A DNA stretch of 59,115 bases from Nitrospinaceae bacterium (GCA_029261535.1 JAJDBF010000049.1:1-59115), one strand, 5' to 3'; positions 8,279 through 17,216 are shown, numbered from the stretch's first letter. Notes: generated by a model from the sequence alone, not told the origin. Made by a program: numbers and translations.

Positions 8279-10858
8279 ATGCGTTCAGTAAAATACTTTG
8301 TCGATCTGTTCCGCGCGCTCATCCTGCGTCCCCTGTGGCGCGACCCGTTTCGCACCGGCCTCACCACCCTCGGCGTCGCCATCGGCGTGTCGGTTTTCCT
8401 CAGCATTCAACTGGCCAATCACCAGACCCTGCTTTCCTTTAGTCAAAGTCTCGATCTGGTGCTAGGCAAATCTGATGCGGTGATCACCGCCGAAGGCATG
8501 CCTTTCGATGAAACACATTTAAAAAAACTGCTCCCCCTGCGCAAATGGATCAAGGCGTATCCGGTCATTGAAGGCTACGGTGTCGAAGAGTCCACCGGCG
8601 AGGTCGTCGAAATTCTCGGCATCGATCTTCTGCAGGATTCCGGCATCCGCGATTTTTCCATGCAGACCACGGCGAACGATCTCATGGGTCTTTTGCCACT
8701 GATCCTCGACCCGAAGAGCATCATCCTGCCCGGTAAATTCATTCCCGGCACACAATTTCAGCCGGGCCAATCCATCTACTTCAATGTGCACGGTCGCAAG
8801 CGCGAACTGCACGTCAACGCGGTGCTGGAGAACAAGGGCATCGCCCGCGCCCTCAACGGCAATTTTGCCCTGATGGATATTGCCGGGGCGCAACTGTTGT
8901 TCGATAAAATCGGCAAGCTCGACCGCATCGATATCGAATTCAAAAGTGGTGCGAAGTTTGAAGAGATGCAGAAAATCATACGCGAGGTGTTACCAGAGTT
9001 TTTACGCATCGACCGACCGGAACGCAAAAACCGGCAAGTGGAAAAAATGCTACGGGCCTTCCAGTACAACCTGTCGGCACTCAGCTTCGTCGCTCTTTTG
9101 GTCGGCCTCTATCTGATCTACAACATGATTTCGCTTTCGGTCGTCAGGCGGCGCATGGAGATCGGAGCCCTGCGCGCCATGGGAGCCACGCCACTTTTAA
9201 TCGCCACCATTTTTATTCTGGAAGCCGGGATCATCGGCACGGTGGGCTCTGCCCTTGGCATTGGCCTGGGTTACGGCCTCGCCCAATTTTCCCTGGAAGC
9301 GGTGAACGTCACCGTCAACAACCTCTACCTGCCAACGCAAGCAACCGAAATTGATTTTCACTGGAATCAGATGGGCCCTTATTTTTTACTGGGCGTTGGC
9401 CTGTCGCTGGGCTCGGCCCTCATACCGGCGCGGGAAGCGGCCCTCACGCCGCCGACCATTGTGATGCGGCGCGGCAGTTATGACCTCAAAGTATTTCGCG
9501 GCAACAAAAAACTCACCCGAAGCGGCCTCATTGTATTGTTGCTGGCAGGGCTCAGTTCCATGCTTCCGGCCATTGCCGGTTTTCCGTTTTTCGGATTCCT
9601 CTCTGTTTCACTTTTAATTCTGGGCTTGTCCCTGTTCGCGCCGTCGGCACTCCTGGCAACACGCGACCTCACCCGCAGTCTGTGCACCCGATGGTTTGGC
9701 GGCGAAGGGTTGCTTGCCTGTCGCAATCTGGCGCAGAATGTCGGGCGCAATGCGATTTGCGTTTCGTCTCTTGCCATCGCGTTCATGATGGTCATCAGCA
9801 TGGGCATCATGGTGCACAGTTTTCGACAGACGGTCGAGGTGTGGATCGGGCAGACATTGAAGGCTGACCTGTTCGTCCGCGCCCAGCCGGGAAAAAACAT
9901 CGACTACCATTACACCCTGCCGGTGGGTCAGGTCGAAGCGTTGCGCGACACTCCCGGCGTGAAGGCGGTCGACCTGTTCCGCGCCATCAACATCAGCTAT
10001 GAAGACGATCCGGCTATACTGGGATCGGGCGATTTCAACGCGCTGTCACGCTACGGTCTCCTGATCATAAAAGAAGGTCCGCCCACACAAAAACTGGCGA
10101 GCCTCACCGTTAATAAAAACCGCGCCATCGTCTCGGAAGCGTTTTCAATCAAACACGACATTCAGACCGGCGATATCATTCCCCTTCAAACACCGAACGG
10201 CCTGCTCAATCTGGAAGTGGTCGCCATCTATTACGATTACTCGCAGGAACGCGGCTACGTCATCATCGACCGCACCACTTTTCTGAAATATTTTGGCGAC
10301 CCCAACGTCAACAGCTTCGTCGTCTATCTGGACAATCCTGCCGAACTGACAAAAGTACGAGCGGAAATAATGCGAAGCATCGGCACCGATCATCGCATTC
10401 TGGTGCGCTCCAACGCGGAGCTTAAAAGTGAAGTGCTCAACATTTTTGACAAAACTTTTGCTATCACCTACTCATTGGAAATTATCGGTGCCGGAGTGGC
10501 CATGCTCGGCCTGTTCAACACACTCATCTCGCTCATCATCGAACGGCGGCGCGAGATCGGGGTGCTGCGCTTTCTCGGTGCGTTAAAAAATCAGGTGAAA
10601 AAAATGGTGATGATCGAGGCAGGACTGCTCGGCCTGATCGGTTCCGTGATGGGCCTTGTGGCAGGGGGGATCGTCTCTTTCCTGCTGATCTTCGTCATCA
10701 ACAAACAATCCTTCGGCTGGACCATCCAGGTGTTTTTTCCTTACGGATTTCTGGTAGGCGCGACACTGGTCTTCTGGCTCATTGCCGGATTGGCAGGGTT
10801 GTATCCCGCCCGAATCGCCGCCAACCTAGAACCCAAACAGGCCGTGCGCGTCGAATAA
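8279..10858 (+). CDS. FtsX/MacB-like ABC transporter permease with two FtsX domains
   Basis: 859 residues. It has an N-terminal anchor helix, a periplasmic domain of about 200 residues, a three-helix FtsX domain (about 265-395, containing VRRRMEIGALRAMGATP), a central pair of helices, a second periplasmic domain, and a second FtsX domain at the C-terminus (RRREIGVLRFLGALKNQV). This doubled layout is common for large inner-membrane exporters of the DUF214/LolCE-like class, in which one chain provides both permease halves. It follows its ATPase closely and should form one complex. No tripartite membrane-fusion protein gene lies nearby. Confidence 0.9.
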   Translation: MRSVKYFVDLFRALILRPLWRDPFRTGLTTLGVAIGVSVFLSIQLANHQTLLSFSQSLDLVLGKSDAVITAEGMPFDETHLKKLLPLRKWIKAYPVIEGYGVEESTGEVVEILGIDLLQDSGIRDFSMQTTANDLMGLLPLILDPKSIILPGKFIPGTQFQPGQSIYFNVHGRKRELHVNAVLENKGIARALNGNFALMDIAGAQLLFDKIGKLDRIDIEFKSGAKFEEMQKIIREVLPEFLRIDRPERKNRQVEKMLRAFQYNLSALSFVALLVGLYLIYNMISLSVVRRRMEIGALRAMGATPLLIATIFILEAGIIGTVGSALGIGLGYGLAQFSLEAVNVTVNNLYLPTQATEIDFHWNQMGPYFLLGVGLSLGSALIPAREAALTPPTIVMRRGSYDLKVFRGNKKLTRSGLIVLLLAGLSSMLPAIAGFPFFGFLSVSLLILGLSLFAPSALLATRDLTRSLCTRWFGGEGLLACRNLAQNVGRNAICVSSLAIAFMMVISMGIMVHSFRQTVEVWIGQTLKADLFVRAQPGKNIDYHYTLPVGQVEALRDTPGVKAVDLFRAINISYEDDPAILGSGDFNALSRYGLLIIKEGPPTQKLASLTVNKNRAIVSEAFSIKHDIQTGDIIPLQTPNGLLNLEVVAIYYDYSQERGYVIIDRTTFLKYFGDPNVNSFVVYLDNPAELTKVRAEIMRSIGTDHRILVRSNAELKSEVLNIFDKTFAITYSLEIIGAGVAMLGLFNTLISLIIERRREIGVLRFLGALKNQVKKMVMIEAGLLGLIGSVMGLVAGGIVSFLLIFVINKQSFGWTIQVFFPYGFLVGATLVFWLIAGLAGLYPARIAANLEPKQAVRVE

Positions 10859-10922
10859 CTCCTCGCGGATGCTCGGCGCACAGCCAACGGAACACTGGCG
10901 GTCCGCAGAACAAACCACCGCA

Positions 10923-10964
10923 TGTCATTCTGAGCGTCAGCGAAGAATCTCGCCTTTGCTTTTG
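10923..10964 (+). repeat. Left arm of a perfect 42-bp inverted repeat around the GIY-YIG gene
   Basis: Begins TGTCATTCTGAGCGTCAGCG and ends CGCCTTTGCTTTTG. It is the exact reverse complement of 11267-11308. It is the core of the dispersed MITE-like family described at 13929, 15121 and 58443. Confidence 0.95.
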
Positions 10965-10972
10965 TTTCTAAA

Positions 10973-11251
10973 TTACTCCGCACTCAAATCGTTCCAGTTC
11001 GGATTCATCGACTCAATCAACTCAACTTTCTTTTTTCGCATCCACCCCTTTATCTGTTTTTCGCGTTCAATCGCAGACCTAATTTGACCCGTTTTTTCAA
11101 AACAAACCAATCGACCTAAATGGTAACGACTGGCAAAACCCGGTATCTCTCCTGATTTATGCTCTCCCAATCGCCGTTTGAGGTTGTTAGTGACACCCGT
11201 GTATAGAGTGCCAGAGGAATTGGATAGAATGTAAACAAAATATTCTTTCAT
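10973..11251 (-). CDS. Solitary GIY-YIG endonuclease-domain protein
   Basis: 92 residues, almost entirely one GIY-YIG nuclease domain: YFVYILSNSSGTLYTGVTNNLKRRL supplies the paired YVYIL...LYTG (variant GIY/YIG) strands and the catalytic arginine region, and SAIEREKQIKGW supplies the glutamate helix. The family includes UPF0213/YhbQ-type and homing-endonuclease-type proteins and cleaves DNA. The gene fills almost the whole space between two perfect 42-bp inverted repeats (10923-10964 and 11267-11308), with 8 bases on one side and 15 on the other. This suggests a mobile unit in which the nuclease acts on or with the repeat. Biochemical role is inference. Confidence 0.88.
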   Translation of the reverse strand: MKEYFVYILSNSSGTLYTGVTNNLKRRLGEHKSGEIPGFASRYHLGRLVCFEKTGQIRSAIEREKQIKGWMRKKKVELIESMNPNWNDLSAE

Positions 11252-11266
11252 CTAAATTCTCAAGTC

Positions 11267-11308
11267 AAAAGCAAAGGCGAGATTCTTCGCTGACGCTCAG
11301 AATGACAG
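11267..11308 (-). repeat. Right arm of the perfect 42-bp inverted repeat around the GIY-YIG gene
   Basis: Exact reverse complement of 10923-10964. A further degraded copy of the same core (AAAGGCTAGATTCTTCAC, then TTCAGAATGACATGCG) lies at about 11358-11404. Confidence 0.95.
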
Positions 11309-11483
11309 GCTTTATTTTTTCTAATTTTTTAAACATCGACTATTCCCGATTCCAATACAAAGGCTAGATTCTTCACTTCACTACGTTTCGTTCAGAATGA
11401 CATGCGATGGTTTTTACTTTTTCAACAAATGGGTATCTCTAAAAATTATTTCTAACCGCGAGCGTTCCTTGTGAAATAAAAGG

Positions 11484-13247
11484 CTATTTTGAAACGCGAA
11501 AATCCATCAGCTTGATTTCGAGTTTGGCTTTACCAGAAAAATCGTTGCGGTGCAGTTGATACACAATATCCAGCGTGGCCCCGTCTTTCAAACCCGCGAA
11601 CGCGTGCGCCATCACAAAACCAATCACCTCTATTGTTGCTTTGTCTTGCCTGACCTTGAAGCGAACGTGATTTTTTTCCTTGCCGATTTTTCTGAAATCA
11701 CGGAGCGTCACCTCGCGTGAAATAAACACAGGTGCCGGATTGAGCTGACCAAACGGTTCGAGCCTTGAAACTTCCTTATAAAATTCCCAGTCGATCTCGG
11801 ACAATTTCAGTTCGATGTCATGAGCAATTTCCGGTATCAAATCGCGCTCGCTTAAAATCCTGTGACCCACTTTATTGATTGCGGTGCGAAAGTCGTCGAT
11901 GCGTTCCTGTTCAATGGTGAGTCCGGCGGCGTAGGCGTGACCGCCGAACTGAATGACGTGGCTGTGGCATTCGCCAAAGGCGCGATGCAGGTTGAAGGTT
12001 TTGATACTGCGCGCCGATCCTTTGCCGATGCCCCTGTCATCAATGGCGATCAGCACCACCGGGCGATGGTATTGCTCGACCAGTTTGGAGGCGACAATGC
12101 CGATGACACCGGGATGAAAATCTTCCGAGGCCAGCACCAGCACCCGGTTGTCTTCAAGATCGACTCGCTCCATCAGATACTCCGCCTCTTTCAATACCCA
12201 GCCTTGTGTTGCCTTGCGCTCGCTGTTAATCACATCGAGGTCTTTGGCCTGCAACATTGCGGAGCTGAGATCATCCGACACCAACAGGTGCAAGCCGGTA
12301 TCGGCTTTGCCCATGCGCCCGGCGGCGTTGAGCCGTGGCCCAAGACCGAAGCCGATGGAAAAGGCATCGATCCTGCCACTGCATCCGGCAACCGACTTGA
12401 GTGCGACCAGCCCCGGCTTCTGTGTGGTGCGCACGGTTTCGAGTCCGTGCACGGTGAGCGTATGATTTTCTCCGGTGAGCGGCGCGAGGTCGGCGATGGT
12501 GCCGAGGGTGAACAAATCAAGATGCTGTTTTAAATTGGGCAGGCGATTTTTCTCCCAACCTTTATCGTGCAAAGCTCGCCGCACCGCCGCTGACAGCTTG
12601 AACACGATGCCAACGCCGGATAAAAATTTAAAGGGATAGGAACAATCCGGTTGATGCGGATTGAGCACGGCAATGGCCTGAGGTAAACCTTCATCGCCGA
12701 CTTGATGATGATCGGTGATGATCACATCAAGGCCGATCTCATTGGCGTAGTCGGTTTCCTTGACAGCGGTGATGCCGCAGTCGGCGGTGATGACCAGTGC
12801 CGTGCCGCGTTCCCTGATTTCCTTGAGGGCTGAGTTGTTGACACCATAGCCCTCCTGCTTGCGGTCTGGCAGGTAGTAATCAATCGGGGCTCCAAGCTCC
12901 CGGAAAAAATGCACCATCAACGCCGCAGACGTTACGCCATCAACATCGTAATCGCCGAAGACCGTGATCTTCTCGCCCGCCACCACCGCCCGGACAACGC
13001 GATCAGCGGCCTTATGCATACCCGTCATCAAAAACGGATCGTGCAGGCTTTCAAGGTCCGCGTTAAGAAAATCTCCGGCACGGTCGACATCGGCAAGGCC
13101 GCGCCCTGCCAGCAGATGCGCCAGTATCGGAGAAACACCCAGGGCAGTGACAAGCTGTTGGGCGGCATGCTCCTCGACTTCATTTTCGCACCATCGCTTT
13201 TGCAGACGAGACAGGCTGTCGGTTTTCACTTTTTCTGAATCAGGCAT
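11484..13247 (-). CDS. recJ: Single-stranded-DNA-specific 5'-3' exonuclease RecJ
   Basis: 587 residues from the ATG at 13247. The ATG overlaps the rnhB stop as TGATG and is preferred over an upstream in-frame ATG at 13295. DHH-family motifs in order: FGDYDVDGVTSAALM (motif I), VITADCG, the eponymous DHH in IITDHHQVGDEGLP, and the DHHA1 glycine-rich stretch FGLGPRLNAAGRMG with QFGGHAYAAGLT further on. A C-terminal OB-like domain follows. It acts in recombination, mismatch and base-excision repair. Translational coupling to rnhB pairs two nucleic-acid-processing enzymes. Confidence 0.96.
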   Translation of the reverse strand: MPDSEKVKTDSLSRLQKRWCENEVEEHAAQQLVTALGVSPILAHLLAGRGLADVDRAGDFLNADLESLHDPFLMTGMHKAADRVVRAVVAGEKITVFGDYDVDGVTSAALMVHFFRELGAPIDYYLPDRKQEGYGVNNSALKEIRERGTALVITADCGITAVKETDYANEIGLDVIITDHHQVGDEGLPQAIAVLNPHQPDCSYPFKFLSGVGIVFKLSAAVRRALHDKGWEKNRLPNLKQHLDLFTLGTIADLAPLTGENHTLTVHGLETVRTTQKPGLVALKSVAGCSGRIDAFSIGFGLGPRLNAAGRMGKADTGLHLLVSDDLSSAMLQAKDLDVINSERKATQGWVLKEAEYLMERVDLEDNRVLVLASEDFHPGVIGIVASKLVEQYHRPVVLIAIDDRGIGKGSARSIKTFNLHRAFGECHSHVIQFGGHAYAAGLTIEQERIDDFRTAINKVGHRILSERDLIPEIAHDIELKLSEIDWEFYKEVSRLEPFGQLNPAPVFISREVTLRDFRKIGKEKNHVRFKVRQDKATIEVIGFVMAHAFAGLKDGATLDIVYQLHRNDFSGKAKLEIKLMDFRVSK

Positions 13248-13852
13248 CACAGATATTCTTTTACACCTTTGAAAGTTTTGCGGTGAATCGGGCAAGGGCC
13301 GTGTTCGCGGATGCGATCGCGGTGGAGCTTGGTGCCATAGCCTTTATGCTGATCGAAACCGTATTGGGGATAGTCTTCATGGTGACAATCAACCATCAAC
13401 ATATCGCGGTACACTTTCGCCAGCACGGAGGCGGCGGCAATGGACAGACAACGCTGGTCGCCTTTCACCAGAGTTTTCTGATCCTGTTCAATTTCGATTT
13501 TCTGGTTGCCGTCAATCAATACCAGGTCCGGCAGGTTTTTTAAATTTTCGACAGCCTGTTTCATGGCGAGGCGCGTTGCCTGCAAAATATTGATCTCGTC
13601 GATACAATCGGCAGAAACCACCGCGACAAACCACAGGCCCGTAACCCGTGTCAGTTTTTCAAAAAAAAACTCGCGCTTGTTTTCTGAAAGTTTTTTGGAA
13701 TCGTCGAGACCGGTAAGATCGCAATCAGGAGGCAAGACAATCGCCGCCGCGGTGACGGGTCCTGCCAGCGGGCCACGACCGGCTTCATCCACTCCGGCAA
13801 TGCACTGGTATCCCTGGTCTCTGGCCTGTCCTTCAAAGTCTTCCATCGTCAT
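13247..13852 (-). CDS. rnhB: Ribonuclease HII
   Basis: 201 residues. The signature GVDEAGRGPLAGPV carries the first catalytic Asp-Glu pair, VLIDGNQ the third acidic position, and ASVLAKVYRD with the downstream HKGYGTKLH region completes the type 2 RNase H site. It removes single ribonucleotides and RNA primers from DNA. The stop codon is shared with the recJ start (TGATG). With rnhA at 1132 the window has two RNase H types, though rnhA lies in the other compositional block. Confidence 0.96.
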   Translation of the reverse strand: MTMEDFEGQARDQGYQCIAGVDEAGRGPLAGPVTAAAIVLPPDCDLTGLDDSKKLSENKREFFFEKLTRVTGLWFVAVVSADCIDEINILQATRLAMKQAVENLKNLPDLVLIDGNQKIEIEQDQKTLVKGDQRCLSIAAASVLAKVYRDMLMVDCHHEDYPQYGFDQHKGYGTKLHRDRIREHGPCPIHRKTFKGVKEYL

Positions 13853-13928
13853 CCTGCTCCTGCTTCTCTGGCCCGCATTTTATGGGATTCACCAAGGCAC
13901 CGCAACTTGCAACTGGCTCTTGTAACCG

Positions 13929-14101
13929 GGAGCTTTGCAAAACCCAAAAATCAAAAGCAAAGGCGAGATTCTTCACGGAGCCTGTCCTGAGCCTGACGAA
14001 GGGTTCAGAATGACAATTCGTTGATTTTATTTGTCACCCTGAGCCTGTCGAAGGGGGACCTCCTTGTTTCTGGTGCAAAACAAACACTTATGCAAAGCTC
14101 T
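13929..14101 (-). mobile_element. MITE-like element, 173 bp
   Basis: Terminal inverted repeats are GGAGCTTTGCAAAA at the left and, at the right, the complement of AGAGCTTTGCATAA. The body contains the AAAAGCAAAGGCGAGATTC core and a CCTGAGCCTGTCGAAGG motif. Flanks TCTTGTAACCG and CCTTGCAACCG match at 9 of 11 bases, as an old 11-bp target duplication would. There is no coding capacity. It is inverted relative to the copy at 15121-15304. Confidence 0.7.
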
Positions 14102-14138
14102 CCTTGCAACCGGGAGTCCGTCAATTCTATAATGAGAT

Positions 14139-15107
14139 ATGTACCGACTACTGACGATCTCACTTTTACTGCTGAGCTGGAGCCTGACCGGTTGCACCAC
14201 CACTCCAGTTTCCGGCAGGAGTGCGCTCATTCTGGTGCCGTTTTCCCAGGAGATGCAACTCGGCGAACAAGCTTTTCAGCAGGTCCTGCAAAAAGAAAAA
14301 CTCTCTGCTGATAAAGAGTTATCCGCTGTGGTTGAACGTGTGGGAAAACGACTTTCAGCAGTGACCAATCTGCCGAACCTGAAGTGGGAATTCCGGCTGA
14401 TCGAATCCAAACAGCTCAACGCTTTCGCGCTACCCGGCGGCAAGACCGCCATCTACACCGGCATGCTTCCTATCTGTAAAAATGAAGCGGGGCTGGCGGC
14501 GGTGATGGGACACGAGATCGCGCATGTCATCGCGCGCCACGGTGCCCAACGCATGTCGCAGGATATGGTTGTGCAGGCGGGCATGGCCACCGCCGCTATC
14601 AGCATGGCGGACAACAGCCAACGCGGCATGATTATGGGTGCGCTTGGTCTGGGAGCGCAACTGGGCGTGATGCTTCCGTTCAGTCGCGGCATGGAATCCG
14701 AAGCCGATGAAATTGGCACGATCTACATGGCCAAAGCCGGTTACGATCCTGCCGAAGCCGAACTGTTCTGGCGACGATTTGCCAACATCAAAACCGGCTC
14801 GAAACAACCTCCCGAATTTTTGTCGACCCATCCTGCCGACTCCACCCGGATCAGCCAGATACGCCGACTGATGCCGAAGGCGCAGGCGATCTACAAGCGC
14901 AATCCAAAAAAATACGGACTGGGCGTTTCGTTTGTAAACTCCGGACAGTCTCAAAAACTAAGCCAGTCAAAGCTTATCGGTCAATCATCCGCGTCCTTGT
15001 TGCCACCTTTAAAAACGAACTTGATAAAGAAAATTCCCAAGGCCCCTGAACCCCGGCTTTCATCTAAAAATGCCAGCGCACCGGCGATGCACATGAACGC
15101 AAAATAA
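14139..15107 (+). CDS. M48-family metalloprotease lipoprotein (BepA/LoiP-like)
   Basis: 322 residues. A lipoprotein signal ends at the lipobox LTGC (Cys19), so the mature protein is membrane-anchored in the envelope. The zinc site is HEIAH at residues 125-129, with the third ligand in GMESEADEIG (about 186-190). The short C-terminal tail lacks TPRs, so it resembles LoiP/YcaL more than BepA. It probably degrades misassembled outer-membrane proteins. The ATG lies only six bases after a TATAAT (14128-14133, with TTGCAA 18 bases further up), suggesting a very short or absent leader. It is bracketed by two inverted MITE-like elements. Confidence 0.9.
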   Translation: MYRLLTISLLLLSWSLTGCTTTPVSGRSALILVPFSQEMQLGEQAFQQVLQKEKLSADKELSAVVERVGKRLSAVTNLPNLKWEFRLIESKQLNAFALPGGKTAIYTGMLPICKNEAGLAAVMGHEIAHVIARHGAQRMSQDMVVQAGMATAAISMADNSQRGMIMGALGLGAQLGVMLPFSRGMESEADEIGTIYMAKAGYDPAEAELFWRRFANIKTGSKQPPEFLSTHPADSTRISQIRRLMPKAQAIYKRNPKKYGLGVSFVNSGQSQKLSQSKLIGQSSASLLPPLKTNLIKKIPKAPEPRLSSKNASAPAMHMNAK

Positions 15108-15120
15108 CTCTTCGCTGACG

Positions 15121-15304
15121 AGAGCTTTGCATAAGTGCTTTTTTAAGGACTGAAAGCAGATATCGCACTTTCTTTCGACAAGTTCAGGACAGGCTATCAG
15201 CTCAGCGTGACAAATAAAATCAACGAACTGTCATTCTGAACGACGCGTAGCAGAGTGAAGAATCTCGCCTTTGCTTTTGTTTTTTTGAGTTATGCAAAGC
15301 TCTC
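15121..15304 (+). mobile_element. MITE-like element, 184 bp
   Basis: Perfect 14-bp terminal inverted repeats, AGAGCTTTGCATAA and TTATGCAAAGCTCT. Adjacent flanks CTTCGCTGACG and CTTCGCGGACC agree at 9 of 11 positions, consistent with an aged 11-bp target duplication. The right half carries the core ending CGCCTTTGCTTTTG. It is non-coding. Confidence 0.8.
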
Positions 15305-15406
15305 TTCGCGGACCCGCGACATCCCCTGCTCCATCCTGTAATTTTATTGAAGCTTGTAAATGAATCGGGTAGATTGAATCATCTTTTTATTTCACGGGAA
15401 TACTAC

Positions 15407-15928
15407 ATGAGCCAGTGGTATATGTTGTCCATGATCGGTCAGGATCGATCTGGAATTGTCGCCAAGTTATCCGCAGAGTTGTGTCAGAAGGGATGCAACC
15501 TGGGGGATTCCTCCATGGCGCGTCTCGGCGAATATTTCACCATCATGGTGATGGTCGAATATGAGGGGGAACGGCGGGAATTTGAAACTCTGGTGGTGAC
15601 TCTCTCCCAGCAATTGCAGTTGAGTGGAAGTGCGGAACCGGTGGCAGGCAGTCATGAGCACCACGTCCCGCCGGATGTCCGCATCACCCTGTACTCCGAT
15701 GACCGGCCGGGAATTGTAGGCGACATCACCACGGCACTTGCCGAAGCCGGGCTCAATATTTTGACCCTGGATTCGAACATTGGCGAAGGCGACAACCCCA
15801 CTTATTATGTTCATATTGAGGGTACTGTGTCGAAAGGACTTGACTCGCTTTACGAAGCACTGGATCATTTATCGAACGACAAGAATATGACGGCGCAACT
15901 GGTGCCGATCAACCCTGAGATAAGATAA
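15407..15928 (+). CDS. Two-ACT-domain protein, GcvR-like
   Basis: 173 residues from the ATG at 15407; a TTG start at 15347 would add an implausible leader. Two ACT domains: about 1-75 (YMLSMIGQDRSGIVAKLSAELCQKGCNLGDSSM) and about 92-173 (ITLYSDDRPGIVGDITTALAEAGLNI). Both carry the DRPGIV-type ligand-binding turn. In GcvR this architecture represses the glycine cleavage operon by sequestering GcvA. Here no gcv gene is near, so it is best called a small-ligand-sensing regulatory protein. Cytoplasmic. Confidence 0.85.
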   Translation: MSQWYMLSMIGQDRSGIVAKLSAELCQKGCNLGDSSMARLGEYFTIMVMVEYEGERREFETLVVTLSQQLQLSGSAEPVAGSHEHHVPPDVRITLYSDDRPGIVGDITTALAEAGLNILTLDSNIGEGDNPTYYVHIEGTVSKGLDSLYEALDHLSNDKNMTAQLVPINPEIR

Positions 15929-16027
15929 ATTTAAACTCATCGAAAAAATCGTCACCTCTCCTGCCAGATCCATCGTGTCAAAAATTTTGCTCGACCTTTT
16001 CAGAAAATGCGTTATATAATAAATATT

Positions 16028-16507
16028 ATGAAATCCAGATTACGTTTCATTGTGCTGACCACCCTGACGATAGTGATGTTGTTAGGGACTGGAGCGGCGT
16101 GGGCCCATCCGGGTCCATCCCATATCCACGAAGGCCCTGTGCTCATGCAGGACCACTCCGCGCATTCCCCGTTTCATCAGCCCAGCCAGCACCTTCAAAC
16201 TAAAAACGAAGGCCAGTCTCTGCATTGTATTTTGAACGGGCATACTAAAGGCCAACCCTGCCCGCACATGCCAGCCAGCAAAACGGATAACAGCAACACC
16301 GTCCGTATCAGTTCAGAATGCGGAGGGCACACGGGCCCCGGCGGCACCGCCCTGGTAAAAACCGGTGGCACCTATAACGCAGTAATTCCAATTCAAAACG
16401 AACTATCCTGCTCCCATCAGGAACTTTTTCCTGCAATTCATCCCTTGCTTTCACGATCTCACACTGAGACCGCTCCCCCTCCCAAGCGAACACTCCTCTC
16501 TAACTAG
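16028..16507 (+). CDS. Small exported histidine-rich protein of unknown function
   Basis: 159 residues from the ATG at 16028; an in-frame ATG at 16007 would place a TATAAT inside the gene. A signal peptide (RLRFIVLTTLTIVMLLGTGAAWA) precedes a short mature domain rich in histidine (HPGPSHIHEGP, DHSAHSPFHQ) with scattered cysteines (HCILNGH, QPCPHM, SSECGG, SCSHQE). This pattern suggests metal binding in the periplasm, possibly copper, but no family was recognised. The DsrE-like gene follows after 115 bases. TATAAT at 16015-16020 may be its -10 element. Confidence 0.6.
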   Translation: MKSRLRFIVLTTLTIVMLLGTGAAWAHPGPSHIHEGPVLMQDHSAHSPFHQPSQHLQTKNEGQSLHCILNGHTKGQPCPHMPASKTDNSNTVRISSECGGHTGPGGTALVKTGGTYNAVIPIQNELSCSHQELFPAIHPLLSRSHTETAPPPKRTLLSN

Positions 16508-16622
16508 CAAACGTTCCAAAAATAAAATTCTATAGATAAAGCCTTCTTGACCCAGGGCGGACTTCTGTCTTTGCAGGTTGCCTGCAAGTGCTCCGGGTCC
16601 GGGCTTTAACAGGAGTGTGCCC

Positions 16623-17069
16623 ATGAAAACGATGGAAAGCCATCTGTCTCTCTGGAGCAACATGTTCGTACTGCTGGCCGGGTCATTGCTGACCTCTGCC
16701 GAAGCGACTATCACCAGCAGGGCAGAGATCGCCCCGGCATCTTTGCCACAGAAGCTACTTTATAAAGTTGATTCAAAAACCCTGGCAGGTCTAAAGGATT
16801 CACTGGTTCAGGTGAACCTGCACATGCGGCAAAATGCTAACCAGATCAGGCCTCAAATTCGTCTGACGTTGTCGGGCGAGGGAATCGTTTGGTTGAAAAA
16901 AAACACGATGGATGCGGAACTCAAAAACATGATCGAATGGTTTCATGATGAAGATATCCAGATGGGTCTGGATCAGAATTGGGTCCGCCATCTGAATATC
17001 CATGCAGAAGATCTGAGTCCGGGTGTCTCCATCTTACCTGTTCAAAAAACCGGGGAAACCGTTGACTGA
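16623..17069 (+). CDS. Exported DsrE-like protein
   Basis: 148 residues from the ATG at 16623, which has CAGGAG 8 bases upstream. A hydrophobic N-terminus (SNMFVLLAGSLLTSAEA) suggests export. The mature part has the DsrE/F flavodoxin-like order: an acidic-lipped strand (IRLTLSGEGIVWLKK), a helix, and the C-terminal element EDLSPGVSILPV, which resembles the LLPGV..VP end of periplasmic DsrE-family proteins. No conserved cysteine for sulfur relay is present, so a sulfurtransferase role is doubtful. A 12-bp inverted repeat (16567-16578 and 17156-17167) flanks the gene. Confidence 0.55.
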   Translation: MKTMESHLSLWSNMFVLLAGSLLTSAEATITSRAEIAPASLPQKLLYKVDSKTLAGLKDSLVQVNLHMRQNANQIRPQIRLTLSGEGIVWLKKNTMDAELKNMIEWFHDEDIQMGLDQNWVRHLNIHAEDLSPGVSILPVQKTGETVD

Positions 17070-17216
17070 TTGCAAGGTCTGCGGGCTTGTGCCCACCGGG
17101 CGTTCCCATCCGGATCTGGTCTTGGGACCAGGTCCGGTCTGAACTGCGGCTCCCGACCTGCAAAGACAAACCCGTGTCGGTTTATTTCGGGGGATGCCCT
17201 CCTCATTCCCTGAAAC

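Noticed and set aside
10973..11251. GIY-YIG gene as a fragment of uvrC
   Set aside because: It is a complete single-domain protein with its own start and stop. The full uvrC is at 33989-35818 and the two GIY-YIG domains differ in motif wording (LYTGVTNNLKRRL versus LYIGKAKVLYNRV).
16567..17167. 12-bp inverted repeat around the DsrE-like gene as a mobile-element boundary
   Set aside because: No target duplication or related copies were seen; 12 bp may be chance or part of local hairpins.
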